A stretch of DNA of 64,000 nt from an uncultured Bacilli bacterium (GCA_934100165.1 CAKOPN010000003.1:62001-126000), one strand, 5' to 3'; positions 6,432-14,336 are shown, numbered from the stretch's first letter. Notes: generated by a model from the sequence alone, not told the origin. A program made the numbers and translations.

Positions 6432-8813
6432 CTATTGATTAGCTTCATCATTTGAATGTTTTTCTTCTTCTTTGTTTTCTTTATCTTCTTTTTTATCTTT
6501 CACAAATGATGTAGCAGCTAAGCCAGCTGATCCAAATGCTAAGCCAAGCAATCCTTCAAGTCCAATTGATGCTTTATTTGCTGAACCAGCAATACCATCA
6601 ATACCAGTACGTGGAACAAACGGTGTTGTAGGAGTTGGCGTTGGGGTCGGTGTTGGCGTTGGAGTCGGTGTTGGCGTTGGAGTCGGTGTTGGTGTTGGCG
6701 TTGGCGTTGGAGTCGGTGTTGGTGTTGGCGTTGGCGTTGGAGTCGGTGTTGGTGTTGGTGTTGGTGTTGGCGTTGGAGTCGGTGTTGGTGTTGGTTCACC
6801 TTTTACTGGTGAAATTTCACGTTGATCCATAACAATAATTGGTTTTGACCCATCTATAACATTTCCATCTTTATCGCATGCAATAATCGTTATATATCCA
6901 TTTTTGTCAACTTTGATAATCTTATAATATGTACCAAATCCATCATCAAATTTTACAATTTGTCCTTCCGTGTAATCTTGTAAACTAGTAATGACTGGCA
7001 TTCTCTCATAATTTGTAAATTCATAATTCAAATAGTCATAATTTGCAAGAAGTTCATCTCTTGTTTTAATATTTTTAACCTTAGTAACCAAACGCTTAAA
7101 TGACTTAACAGAAGTAGAAAGATTTTTAAGCATTTTATACAAGCCATATGCATCAATTATTAAATTATCAAGCTCATTCTGAGCAGTTTTAACTTCTTCT
7201 CTTTTAGCAGCAAGCTTACTTTGAACATATCTAAGTTTATTAGTCCAAGTACGATGGGCAGTAGTTTCTCTCTGCATAGTTTTATATTTAGGGACTTCTT
7301 TACCATCGGTATCGTAAACAACTTTTGTAACAACTTGATAACTTTCATATGCTGTTGGCTCAGAATCCAACAATTGAAATTCCTGATCTTCTAATTCTTT
7401 TAATTCTTTTTGTAAAATTTCCAAAGCTTCATTCTTTTTTTCTATCTCATCTAAAAGTTCATTTAATTTATCAACTCTTTCACCTGATTTAGTAAGAGCT
7501 GTGTCTATATTATCTGCAGTAACATCAAACAATCCTTTTAGTCTATTGATTGAATTAAGTGCCTCACCAGTAGCATCACTTGACCAAGTATCAAAAGATT
7601 GTCTTATTGATTGTAAATCCGTTGCCAAATTATCAAATTCTTCTCTTAGTCCACTAACTATATTTGTAGCACCCTTCGGTCCTAGAGATCTTAGCTCGTT
7701 TTTCCATTTTTCTAGTGTAGTTCCTTTAAAATAGTTTGTTCTATCAGTTACACCTAATTCTGTCATTGCAGCAGTGATATCTTCAAGTGAAGCTTGTCCG
7801 TTTTCAAGTAAGCCAGGAGCAACTGTACTTGCATTATCCACGGTAAGATTACTTCTAATGTCACTAAAAGTATAATCTTTTCCATCTACAGTAGCAGCAT
7901 TAGTAAGTCCACCAGCTGTACTATTATCTCCTTTCCATCTAGTTCCACCTTTGTCATGTGTAGTATCAAAAGTAGAAGAATCCTGTGAAAATTCAGGAGT
8001 GATTGCACCGCCAATTTTCTTTGCAGTTGTTACATCATAATTACCTTCTAAAACAGTAGATGCATCAGAAATTACTTCATAATTACCATTGTATAACGTA
8101 TAATTACCATTTTCTCCAAATTTAATATAAATCGGCTCTTCTCCTGAATTAGACGGACTAACAATATATGTGTCTCCAGAAACAGCATTTGATTTAATAT
8201 CCTCTATGTATTTACTGATATCAGTAACACTATTAGTTGGATTATTAGTTGAAGTTGATTTTACAGAAAAATCGCCTGCTTGTAAGTTAGATACTACTTC
8301 AGTTGTTCCATCATTTTTAACTCTTGATAAAATAAAATTAGAAGGTGCCTTTCCAAGACCATTATCATTATAATCATATATTGTCCATTCTTCACCTTGG
8401 TATATAACTGTTTTTCCTCTACTACCACCAGTTGGATTTCCGTTTACATCAGGAACTATTGTGGTACTAGAAGCATTAACAGAATCAACAGGTGGAGAAC
8501 CACTACTATCATTTGGAACATATTGTACCGGAATTAAACTATTACCATTTGGAACTGTAATTGATACATTTGTCTTTTGGCCATCAGAACCAACTTCATT
8601 TAAAATAAAATTATAAGAAACACCTCCTGCTTGGCTACAACTAGAAACTACATATGTTTTACCATTATATTGATAGTAGTTACCTACAGAATCATTACCC
8701 ATCGTGCTTGGATTAGCTGCTCCACGAATCGGAACAAAACTTCCAGTGACAGTATTATCATCAGAACTTGTATGAAGTGTAGCCGTACTTTCTATATCTT
8801 CAGTTTTATCCAT
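6432..8813 (-). CDS. Large WXG-containing, Pro-Thr-repeat surface protein with VPRTG sorting tail
   Basis: The protein has 793 residues and belongs to no family I can name. It has no Sec signal peptide (begins MDKTEDIESTATLHTSSDD). Residues about 45-100 and 135-190 hold two similar beta-rich modules (YNGKTYVV..YNFIL; YQGEEWTIY..SNFIL), with a looser copy near 640-690. In the middle, SFDTWSSDATGEALNSI followed by a long coiled coil resembles the WXG100 helix-turn-helix. Then come 28 Pro-Thr dipeptides and the tail VPRTG (about residue 733), a weakly hydrophobic stretch and a charged end (KDKKEDKENKEEE). This fits a wall-anchored protein exported by a type VII-like route together with the WXG partners upstream; the route is inferred. 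The ribosome-binding site is AAAAAGGAGG. Confidence 0.82.
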   Translation of the reverse strand: MDKTEDIESTATLHTSSDDNTVTGSFVPIRGAANPSTMGNDSVGNYYQYNGKTYVVSSCSQAGGVSYNFILNEVGSDGQKTNVSITVPNGNSLIPVQYVPNDSSGSPPVDSVNASSTTIVPDVNGNPTGGSRGKTVIYQGEEWTIYDYNDNGLGKAPSNFILSRVKNDGTTEVVSNLQAGDFSVKSTSTNNPTNSVTDISKYIEDIKSNAVSGDTYIVSPSNSGEEPIYIKFGENGNYTLYNGNYEVISDASTVLEGNYDVTTAKKIGGAITPEFSQDSSTFDTTHDKGGTRWKGDNSTAGGLTNAATVDGKDYTFSDIRSNLTVDNASTVAPGLLENGQASLEDITAAMTELGVTDRTNYFKGTTLEKWKNELRSLGPKGATNIVSGLREEFDNLATDLQSIRQSFDTWSSDATGEALNSINRLKGLFDVTADNIDTALTKSGERVDKLNELLDEIEKKNEALEILQKELKELEDQEFQLLDSEPTAYESYQVVTKVVYDTDGKEVPKYKTMQRETTAHRTWTNKLRYVQSKLAAKREEVKTAQNELDNLIIDAYGLYKMLKNLSTSVKSFKRLVTKVKNIKTRDELLANYDYLNYEFTNYERMPVITSLQDYTEGQIVKFDDGFGTYYKIIKVDKNGYITIIACDKDGNVIDGSKPIIVMDQREISPVKGEPTPTPTPTPTPTPTPTPTPTPTPTPTPTPTPTPTPTPTPTPTPTPTPTPTPTPTPTTPFVPRTGIDGIAGSANKASIGLEGLLGLAFGSAGLAATSFVKDKKEDKENKEEEKHSNDEANQ
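6627..6794 (-). repeat. Hexanucleotide tandem repeat encoding 28 Pro-Thr dipeptides
   Basis: A 168-base tract of 28 six-base units (CCN ACN on the coding strand, seen as GGYGTT/GGAGTC variants on the plus strand). It includes larger 12-18 base sub-repeats. Changes by whole units keep the frame. It forms a rigid wall-spanning or stalk region just before the sorting motif. Confidence 0.95.
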
Positions 8814-8836
8814 AATGCATCCTCCTTTTTACACTA

Positions 8837-9163
8837 TTAACTATTAACATTCAAGGTTGCTTCATTATTTTCAGCTTGTTTATCAATATTCTCTTCAAAC
8901 GCTCTATAATCACTAATGGTTTTCTTTAAAAAATTTATATATAATTGTAAAGATGTTTCAATTGGTTCAAAATTATTAGATAGGCTTTTACATTTATCAT
9001 AAATAATACTTTGTGTATCACTTGTCCAAACATCTGTAGCATTTATTTTTTCATAAGTGTTTTTCTCGTTAACAAAAATATCTTTAATTTTATTTAGACT
9101 TGCCTCAAAATCTTGAATACAACTATCAAATTGTTCAAAATCAGTTATTACCACTCTATTCAT
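8837..9163 (-). CDS. WXG100/ESAT-6-like small protein (WTS variant)
   Basis: This is a 108-residue, mostly helical protein of the size of type VII secretion substrates. The central turn reads DVWTSDTQSIIYDKC, with Trp-Thr-Ser in place of Trp-X-Gly. The C-terminal helix carries a YxxxE motif (DYRAFEE) like the export signal of WXG partners. The start overlaps the upstream WXG gene by 8 bases (ATGAATAG) and its ribosome-binding site GGAGG lies inside that gene, so the two are translationally coupled, as expected for a heterodimer. The large surface-protein gene follows 23 bases later. Confidence 0.75.
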   Translation of the reverse strand: MNRVVITDFEQFDSCIQDFEASLNKIKDIFVNEKNTYEKINATDVWTSDTQSIIYDKCKSLSNNFEPIETSLQLYINFLKKTISDYRAFEENIDKQAENNEATLNVNS

Positions 9164-9461
9164 AATTCTCAGCCTCCGCTTTCAATTCTCTAGCAAATGC
9201 CGCATCATGTTCTGCATAATTTGTATCAGTTTTTGCTATAAATGTACTAATATTTCGCATTGCAACTGGTAATGTTTTCATCTTATCTAAGTATGCATGA
9301 ACATTACTGCAAAACATAGTAGAATCTTGTCCTTGCCATCTAGACTCAAGTACTTCTAACTTTTTTAGTAATTCATCAACTTCGTCATCTAGTTTATTAC
9401 CATCAAGCTTAATAACATCAGCAACATTCTTAAGTTCACCGTGTTTAACTTTTAATATCAT
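9156..9461 (-). CDS. WXG100 family protein
   Basis: This 101-residue protein has the WXG100 plan: two helices around a canonical Trp-Gln-Gly turn (ESRWQGQDSTMFCSNV). Near the C-terminus is YAEHD, matching the YxxxD/E type VII export motif. Members form antiparallel hairpin dimers and are secreted by FtsK/SpoIIIE-type ATPases, or act as partners for larger substrates. It starts 13 bases after the 289-residue gene, with GAGGTGAT before the ATG, and overlaps the next WXG gene by 8 bases. No secretion ATPase is encoded in this window. Confidence 0.82.
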   Translation of the reverse strand: MILKVKHGELKNVADVIKLDGNKLDDEVDELLKKLEVLESRWQGQDSTMFCSNVHAYLDKMKTLPVAMRNISTFIAKTDTNYAEHDAAFARELKAEAENYE

Positions 9462-9474
9462 TCTATCACCTCAT

Positions 9475-10344
9475 TTATAAGTTTTTATTATTAGAAAGAA
9501 TATCAGCAGATACGTTTGCCACAGAAGCAACGTTTGAAACATCATCATTTAAAGTCTTAGACGTTGTAACACTAGAATTCAACGCATTATCAAAAGTAGA
9601 TTTTGCACTTTCAATTCCAGATAAAACCTTTTCAGTCAATGTATCAGGATTATCTTCAATAATTTGTTTATCACTATTTAACTGGTGAAGATTTGCTCTA
9701 ACAATATTAGATGCATCATTTAATTCCTTAGAATCAAGCGTTTCATTTTTGTTAATATTCTTAACTGCAACAGATGAAATTCCAGTAGAATCATCTAACT
9801 TTTTCTCATCAAGATTACTATCCTTAGAAATTGTGTTTAGATTTTCCTTCTGAACAGTCATAGTTTCATCATACGTTTGCTCATCATTTTTATTGCCATT
9901 TTTAATATTACCAAGGTTAACTCCTACAACAGAAGATTCATCAAGAGGTTTAGTATCTCTTAAATTAGAGCCATCATTAACACTTTGACCATCCATCTTT
10001 TCTATTAACATTTGATCAAAGCTGTTAGTTTTCATAGTATCATTTTTTACAAAGTCTTGTGGAATTTCAATATTACTAGCAACCTTTGAAAGTTGTCTAT
10101 CCATTTCAAACATTTGTGTAGAATGTTTTTGTACTATATTTTTTACATTAAGTAAGGCTCCTGACAAAGAATCCATCTGATCTTGAACTGTATCAATTGC
10201 ATTATCAATCAATCCAGTATTTTTAATCGGGCTCATTTTAGTATTAAAATTATTGGCAGTTGTTTCCTGATTATTTTGAGTTCTTCCAATAAGATTAACA
10301 CTTTCCTCCATTTGAGCTTCGTTCATAACAATAACATTCCCCAT
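9475..10344 (-). CDS. Repeat-containing hypothetical protein of the WXG operon
   Basis: No known family is recognised. The 289 residues are polar and Asn/Asp/Lys-rich, with no signal peptide or membrane segment. Residues 1-100 look helical (MNEAQMEESVNLIGRTQNN, later NIVQKHSTQMFEMDRQL), comparable to the N-terminal helical part of type VII substrates. Residues about 125-230 carry three imperfect copies of a 20-residue unit: LDESSVVGVNLGNIKNG, LDDSTGISSVAVKNINKN and LNDASNIVRANLHQLNSD. It is the first gene of the WXG operon, with a good ribosome-binding site (GGTAGGTG). It may be a chaperone or co-secreted protein; this is a guess from context. Confidence 0.7.
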   Translation of the reverse strand: MGNVIVMNEAQMEESVNLIGRTQNNQETTANNFNTKMSPIKNTGLIDNAIDTVQDQMDSLSGALLNVKNIVQKHSTQMFEMDRQLSKVASNIEIPQDFVKNDTMKTNSFDQMLIEKMDGQSVNDGSNLRDTKPLDESSVVGVNLGNIKNGNKNDEQTYDETMTVQKENLNTISKDSNLDEKKLDDSTGISSVAVKNINKNETLDSKELNDASNIVRANLHQLNSDKQIIEDNPDTLTEKVLSGIESAKSTFDNALNSSVTTSKTLNDDVSNVASVANVSADILSNNKNL

Positions 10345-10390
10345 AGATTAACACCTACCTTTAGTTTTCTACCATATAGAGTATACATTA

Positions 10391-10419
10391 ATTTTAGAAT
10401 ATTTTCACTAATTTATCAA
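10391..10419 (-). promoter_or_regulatory. Probable promoter of the WXG/surface-protein operon
   Basis: TTGATA, a 17-base spacer and TAAAAT on the minus strand, about 45 bases upstream of the 289-residue gene. A second possible -10 (TATACT) lies at 10380-10385 without a clear -35. Confidence 0.6.
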
Positions 10420-10463
10420 CTTATATTTTTATAAAGCATTAAAGTTTACAGCAAACAAATATT

Positions 10464-11561
10464 TCACAAACATTTATTAACTTCAATAATTTTTCTTTCA
10501 ATATTATTTTTTAATTCAATATTTCTATTATCATTGCAAAGACTAACCGCTACAACAGCATAATAAAGTGCACTTTTTAAATCACCAGTACTGAAATAAC
10601 TTTCTGCAAGAAGTTTATATAGAGTATCATCCCAAGCAAAAATTTCATTAACGACATCTAAAGAATTTTCTTTAATACTAGCAGCTCGTTCTAAATAAAT
10701 AATAGCATTATAGTAGTTCTTTAAATCATATTCCATCATTCCATACTCAACATATGCCTCTCTTAAGGTTGGAGTTTCTACTAAAGCTTTTTCATACCAA
10801 ATACGTGCCATATTATAATTTCCAAGTCTTTTGTAACTTCTAGCAATATATCGCATAGCAGCACCGCGTTCTACATAATAAGTAGCACTTTTAAGACCTA
10901 AATACTTTTGTAGTATATCTATACATTCATGATTGTTTTCATAAACTACATACTCACGTCCCAATAAATAATAATTCCTTGAATCTTCTGGATTTTCTTC
11001 AACTGCTATTTTTAAAAGTGGTAAATATGAACTTCTTTCACTTTTAAACTCTGGATAATGATTTAATATAATGCTTTTGTCTTCTGCATAAGTTTCTTCT
11101 TTTTTCCCAACATATTTTAATACTTCATGAACAGGATAAATCCATTTGTAATCTTTATTATGAATTTTATTATAATAGAAACTTAATGTAGGATTATTAT
11201 TTTTATCTAAAGACCAATTATAAGTATAATGTAACGCTGTAGTATCATCATTCCATGCATCTTCAAGCTTTTCCCTCCATCCTGGTAAAAATATTTCATC
11301 TAAATCAGTGCAAACGTAAATATCTGTATCTTCTGGTACTAACTTTAAACTTTCATTTCTTGCAACATCAAACCTCCATGGATTTATTATCTTACTAAAA
11401 ACATGTACACCTTTTTCTTTTAAAAGCTTAACAGTATCATCATTGCTACCAGTATCTAAAACATATATTTCATCTGCTTCTTTCATTGAATTTACCCATT
11501 TATCAACATTTTTAGATTCATTTTTGCTAATTGCGTAAACACAAATTTTATACTTATGCAT
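10464..11561 (-). CDS. Family 2 glycosyltransferase fused to TPR repeats
   Basis: The N-terminal half is a GT-A glycosyltransferase: a nucleotide-sugar binding start (ICVYAISKNESKNVDKWVNSM), LDTGSNDDT and a metal-binding DxD (CTDLDEIF). The C-terminal half (about residues 180-340) is built of tetratricopeptide-like helix pairs (YYLLGREY, YIARSYKRLGNYNMARIWYEKAL). This pairing occurs in enzymes that glycosylate proteins or peptides, as in SunS-type enzymes. It lies directly upstream of the WXG/surface-protein operon in the same direction, so the Pro-Thr tract is a plausible acceptor, but that is inference. AGGAGG precedes the ATG. Confidence 0.85.
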   Translation of the reverse strand: MHKYKICVYAISKNESKNVDKWVNSMKEADEIYVLDTGSNDDTVKLLKEKGVHVFSKIINPWRFDVARNESLKLVPEDTDIYVCTDLDEIFLPGWREKLEDAWNDDTTALHYTYNWSLDKNNNPTLSFYYNKIHNKDYKWIYPVHEVLKYVGKKEETYAEDKSIILNHYPEFKSERSSYLPLLKIAVEENPEDSRNYYLLGREYVVYENNHECIDILQKYLGLKSATYYVERGAAMRYIARSYKRLGNYNMARIWYEKALVETPTLREAYVEYGMMEYDLKNYYNAIIYLERAASIKENSLDVVNEIFAWDDTLYKLLAESYFSTGDLKSALYYAVVAVSLCNDNRNIELKNNIERKIIEVNKCL

Positions 11562-11585
11562 AATTACCTCCTAGTATCTTACTTA

Positions 11586-11594
11586 ATTATATCA
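11586..11594 (-). promoter_or_regulatory. Extended -10 promoter for the glycosyltransferase gene
   Basis: TGATATAAT on the minus strand, about 25 bases upstream of the ATG. No good -35 is seen. Confidence 0.5.
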
Positions 11595-11600
11595 AAATTA

Positions 11601-11630
11601 AAAAAACTTGAATATAACCAATTCAAGTTT
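11601..11630 (-). terminator. Intrinsic terminator after the transglutaminase-like gene
   Basis: AAACTTGAAT pairs with ATTCAAGTTT around a short loop and is followed by a T-run on the minus strand. It starts immediately after the stop codon at 11632. Confidence 0.75.
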
Positions 11631-11631
11631 A

Positions 11632-12405
11632 TTATAATCGTTTAAATTTCTTCTTTTTGACATCACATTCAGAGTTCAATGATTCAAGATACAAAGAATA
11701 ATTACTATAGTCAATAGGTGGGAAAAATACCTTTCCAGTAGATAGAGAAACAATTTTTCTTTTGGGCTGCATTAAAAACATTTCTTCAGTAGATGCAAAA
11801 GCCCATTTTTCAGCATTTTTATAAAAATTACCAGCAAAATTATTATTACAAAACTCTACCATTGTCATATCAAAGTTAATCCATTTTTTATTATCAGGAT
11901 CATATACAACATTCCAAGCATGTGCAGTACTACTATAACCGTAAACGATACAAGATGTAAGACCAATATCGTTGCAAAGCTTATTTATCCATTGAGCATA
12001 ATCGGAGCAAATACCTTTTTGAAGAAGGCCATTATAAAATCTAGAATTATTCAAATCAAAATTAAGAGCATTTCCATCTTCTAATTCATAATTTTTAAAA
12101 ATGATATCAATAACACCATCACTCAAAATAGTACCATCTTGCTGATATAAAAGATTATCAAGCATTTCTAAAATTCGTCTTTTATTAAACGGAGTCCTAG
12201 AAGTTTTATTAGCAAAGTCTTGTATATAGGCAAGTTTTTTATCATCACTGCGCACGATTTTTACTAGTTGCAAATTATCATAATCATAAGAAACAAAATC
12301 TCTAAAATATTGATAAACATAGTAAAGCTTTTCTTCTACAGTATTTAAAGAATTCAAAAAATCAACAAATTCATTATATTTTTTTAAATCTTTAAGTGTT
12401 TTCAT
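11632..12405 (-). CDS. Transglutaminase-like (papain-fold) protein
   Basis: The central part carries a transglutaminase-type triad: Cys in QKGICSDYAQW, His in STAHAWNVVY, Asp in WINFDMTMVEF. Such proteins in bacteria are usually peptidases or amide-bond-cleaving enzymes rather than true cross-linkers. The 257 residues contain no signal peptide or membrane segment, so it should be cytoplasmic. I chose the ATG at 12405 (MKTLKDLKK) because GGTGAT lies just upstream and a TATAAT box sits about 30 bases before it. A longer TTG-started frame would overlap this promoter. It is a single-gene unit between the glycosyltransferase and the DUF5684-like gene. Confidence 0.75.
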   Translation of the reverse strand: MKTLKDLKKYNEFVDFLNSLNTVEEKLYYVYQYFRDFVSYDYDNLQLVKIVRSDDKKLAYIQDFANKTSRTPFNKRRILEMLDNLLYQQDGTILSDGVIDIIFKNYELEDGNALNFDLNNSRFYNGLLQKGICSDYAQWINKLCNDIGLTSCIVYGYSSTAHAWNVVYDPDNKKWINFDMTMVEFCNNNFAGNFYKNAEKWAFASTEEMFLMQPKRKIVSLSTGKVFFPPIDYSNYSLYLESLNSECDVKKKKFKRL

Positions 12406-12489
12406 CTTCATCACCAACAATTCAAACAGCAATTATTATACAAAAAAAAATAAAAATGAGAAAGAGATTGTTAAATTAAAGCATTATAA

Positions 12490-12519
12490 AATGATGATTT
12501 ATCACTTTAAATCATCATT
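12490..12519 (-). terminator. Probable terminator after the DUF5684-like gene
   Basis: AATGATGATTTA and TAAATCATCATT form a 12-bp stem with a 6-base loop. On the minus strand it is followed by TTTATAA, a short T-tract. Confidence 0.6.
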
Positions 12520-12559
12520 AAACAAATCATTTCAATAATTTTTACTGTTCAAATAAAAG

Positions 12560-13156
12560 TTATTTTTGTATTGTATGCATAGAATTTTCAGAAGAATTAC
12601 CATTATCTTGTGTATTCATTTCCATAGTATTATTATTTACATGCTGATCAATTTCTTGCGAATTTGTTTGGGACACGTTAACACTTGTATATGATGAATT
12701 ATTATTTGTTTTTTCTCTAACATAAGATGCTTTTCCAAGTCCTAATACCATATGTGCAATACCGGGAAATAAACATAAAGCAATTGTAGTACCATCGCCT
12801 CTACCAAATGATTTTGCTAAGCAAGAATTTAGATTTACTAAAAAGAACATTAAGTTAATTAAATATAAAAAAGCAATCATCGAAGAAATGACACTAAATA
12901 AAAGAGCTATTACAGTCGCTATAATTATTTCAGTCATCCAAGATTTTTTCAAACCTGATATTTTACCTAATATCCACAAACGATAAAAAGGAATGACTGA
13001 TTTCCATTTATCTTCTCCAGCTTTCTTAAATATTCCGCCTATTCCAATTACAAGTAATATATAAATAAGCAAAATAATAATACAAAATATCATAAAATAA
13101 GCGAAAAAATTATACATCAAATTAAGTAAATCACTAACAACCACATCATCACCCAT
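12560..13156 (-). CDS. DUF5684-like polytopic membrane protein
   Basis: This is a 198-residue membrane protein with about four hydrophobic segments. It has a conserved loop AGEDKWKSVIPFYRLW after the first helix, followed later by GRGDGTTIALCLFPGIAHMVLG. These resemble the DUF5684 family (AGxxGWxxxIPxYN), whose role is unknown; some relatives are fused to signal peptidases. The last 50 residues are a polar Asn/Gln/Ser/Thr tail. The start at ATG 13156 (MGDDVVV) is chosen because AAAGGAG lies 9 bases upstream. The earlier in-frame ATG overlaps that site. Confidence 0.7.
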   Translation of the reverse strand: MGDDVVVSDLLNLMYNFFAYFMIFCIIILLIYILLVIGIGGIFKKAGEDKWKSVIPFYRLWILGKISGLKKSWMTEIIIATVIALLFSVISSMIAFLYLINLMFFLVNLNSCLAKSFGRGDGTTIALCLFPGIAHMVLGLGKASYVREKTNNNSSYTSVNVSQTNSQEIDQHVNNNTMEMNTQDNGNSSENSMHTIQK

Positions 13157-13359
13157 ATTTTTAACTCCTTTCATTAAGTAAATTTTATTGCAAGTAACAT
13201 CTTAAAATCAACATCTTAATATCATTTTAAATATATTTTACATAAAAGTTTACAAAACGCTTTGATTTATATAAACTATATTTTTACAACATAAAGTTAT
13301 AGATATTTTAATTTCTATAATTTTTATGATATATTATTAAGTTGAAAAGAGGAATTTAT

Positions 13360-13818
13360 ATGCATTTTTACCAAATAATCGAAAATCTTTCAAAAGAAAG
13401 AAAGTTGTTAATATTTGTAGATATGGATGGCGTTATAGCATCCTATGATATTGGGGAACCATACGATTTTGATAAAAAGAGGCCTTTAATAACAAACATA
13501 AACACACTAAAAAGATTAAATAGTCTAGAAAATTGCGAATTATATATATTATCAATATGTAAAAAAGACTACCAAATTAAAGAAAAAAATGATTGGTTAG
13601 ATTTGAATGCCCCTTTTTTTAAGAAAGAAAGCAGAATAATAATTTCAAAAGAAAACAGTAGCATAACTGAATCAGGGATTTTGAAAGCAAATTATTTAAA
13701 TAATCTGAATACAAAAAATCAAATTATTTTAGTTGATGATGATAATAAAGTTTTAAAAACAGTAAAAGAAAAAGTTAAAAATATAATACTATTTCAAGAC
13801 TCAGAACTAATAGATTAA
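13360..13818 (+). CDS. HAD-superfamily phosphatase, 5'-nucleotidase-like
   Basis: The 152-residue protein has the HAD motif I (FVDMDGVIASYD, with the nucleophile Asp and acid/base Asp) and motif IV (IILVDDDNKVL). The cap region between them is short. This pattern is seen in small 5'(3')-deoxyribonucleotidase-type proteins, so a nucleotide phosphatase is likely, though the substrate cannot be read from sequence. The ATG at 13360 is preceded by AAAGAGG; a TTG 18 bases upstream overlaps that site. It is a lone plus-strand gene facing the minus-strand ssrA locus. Confidence 0.75.
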   Translation: MHFYQIIENLSKERKLLIFVDMDGVIASYDIGEPYDFDKKRPLITNINTLKRLNSLENCELYILSICKKDYQIKEKNDWLDLNAPFFKKESRIIISKENSSITESGILKANYLNNLNTKNQIILVDDDNKVLKTVKEKVKNIILFQDSELID

Positions 13819-13839
13819 AATAGTTATTTTACAGCCATC

Positions 13840-13875
13840 AAAAGTTTTAATACCAAATTAAAACTTTTTATTTTT
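13840..13875 (+). terminator. Intrinsic terminator after the HAD gene
   Basis: AAAAGTTTTAAT pairs with ATTAAAACTTTT around a 5-base loop, followed by TATTTTT. Confidence 0.75.
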
Positions 13876-13881
13876 AGAAAC

Positions 13882-13908
13882 TAAAAAAACTAGAAATATT
13901 TCTAGTTA
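13882..13908 (-). terminator. Intrinsic terminator after ssrA
   Basis: AACTAGAAATATTTCTAGTT is a perfect palindrome, followed on the minus strand by a run of seven T. It lies about 40 bases past the CCA end of the tmRNA. Confidence 0.75.
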
Positions 13909-13949
13909 ATATTTATTACAACCCGAAAAATTCAAGTTTATTTTTATTA

Positions 13950-14326
13950 TGGTGGAGTCGGGGAGAATCGAACTCCCGTCCGAAATAAATGATATATAAA
14001 CATCTACAAGTTTAGTTAATTACAAAATTTCACTGTATGAAAAACTAATTAACAAATTAACACACAGCAAGCCTATGTTATTCATTGCTACTTATAGGTA
14101 TCATAACAATATATCCTACTTTATAAGCCCTTAAAATATCTCGTAGGAAAAGATATATCAAGAGCACACCTTCCTAAACTAAATTAGGCAAAAGCTACAG
14201 CGTTTCTATTAAACATTGCAGCAAGTGTATCTTTAATTTTGTTTCCAGTTATTTACTGAATGCATTTACGTATACCTCGACTTGCAGTCTATATTCTATC
14301 TATCCCGTCGAAACCTAATCGACCCC
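13950..14326 (-). ncRNA. ssrA: Transfer-messenger RNA (tmRNA)
   Basis: tmRNA rescues stalled ribosomes by acting first as alanyl-tRNA and then as a short mRNA for a degradation tag. The minus strand begins GGGGTCGATTAGGTTTCGAC and ends GGGAGTTCGATTCTCCCCGA followed by CTCCACCA. These are the two halves of the tRNA-like domain with the T-loop GTTCGATTC and an encoded CCA. The length of about 377 bases is typical. It lies just downstream of smpB, which encodes its protein partner, and rnr, which encodes the RNase recruited to stalled complexes. Confidence 0.95.
14184..14246 (-). other. tmRNA tag-peptide reading frame
   Basis: The frame resumes at GGA (14246) and runs 20 codons to TAA (14184). 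It gives a tag that begins GNKIKDTLAAM and ends NRNAVAFA, after the tRNA-borne Ala. The AFA end resembles Mollicutes tags rather than the ALAA of Bacillus. The exact resume codon is inferred from the GGAAAC pattern. Confidence 0.8.
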
Positions 14327-14336
14327 ATACATGAAC

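Noticed and set aside
6472..6825. Plus-strand open frames of Val-Gly repeats and other low-complexity frames opposite the Pro-Thr tract
   Set aside because: They are antisense or shifted readings of the hexanucleotide repeat, with no ribosome-binding site and no sequence outside the repeat that looks like protein.
13882..13908. Perfect palindrome as a transposon end or regulator site
   Set aside because: It lies just past the tmRNA 3' end and is followed by a T-run on that strand, so it is best read as the ssrA terminator.
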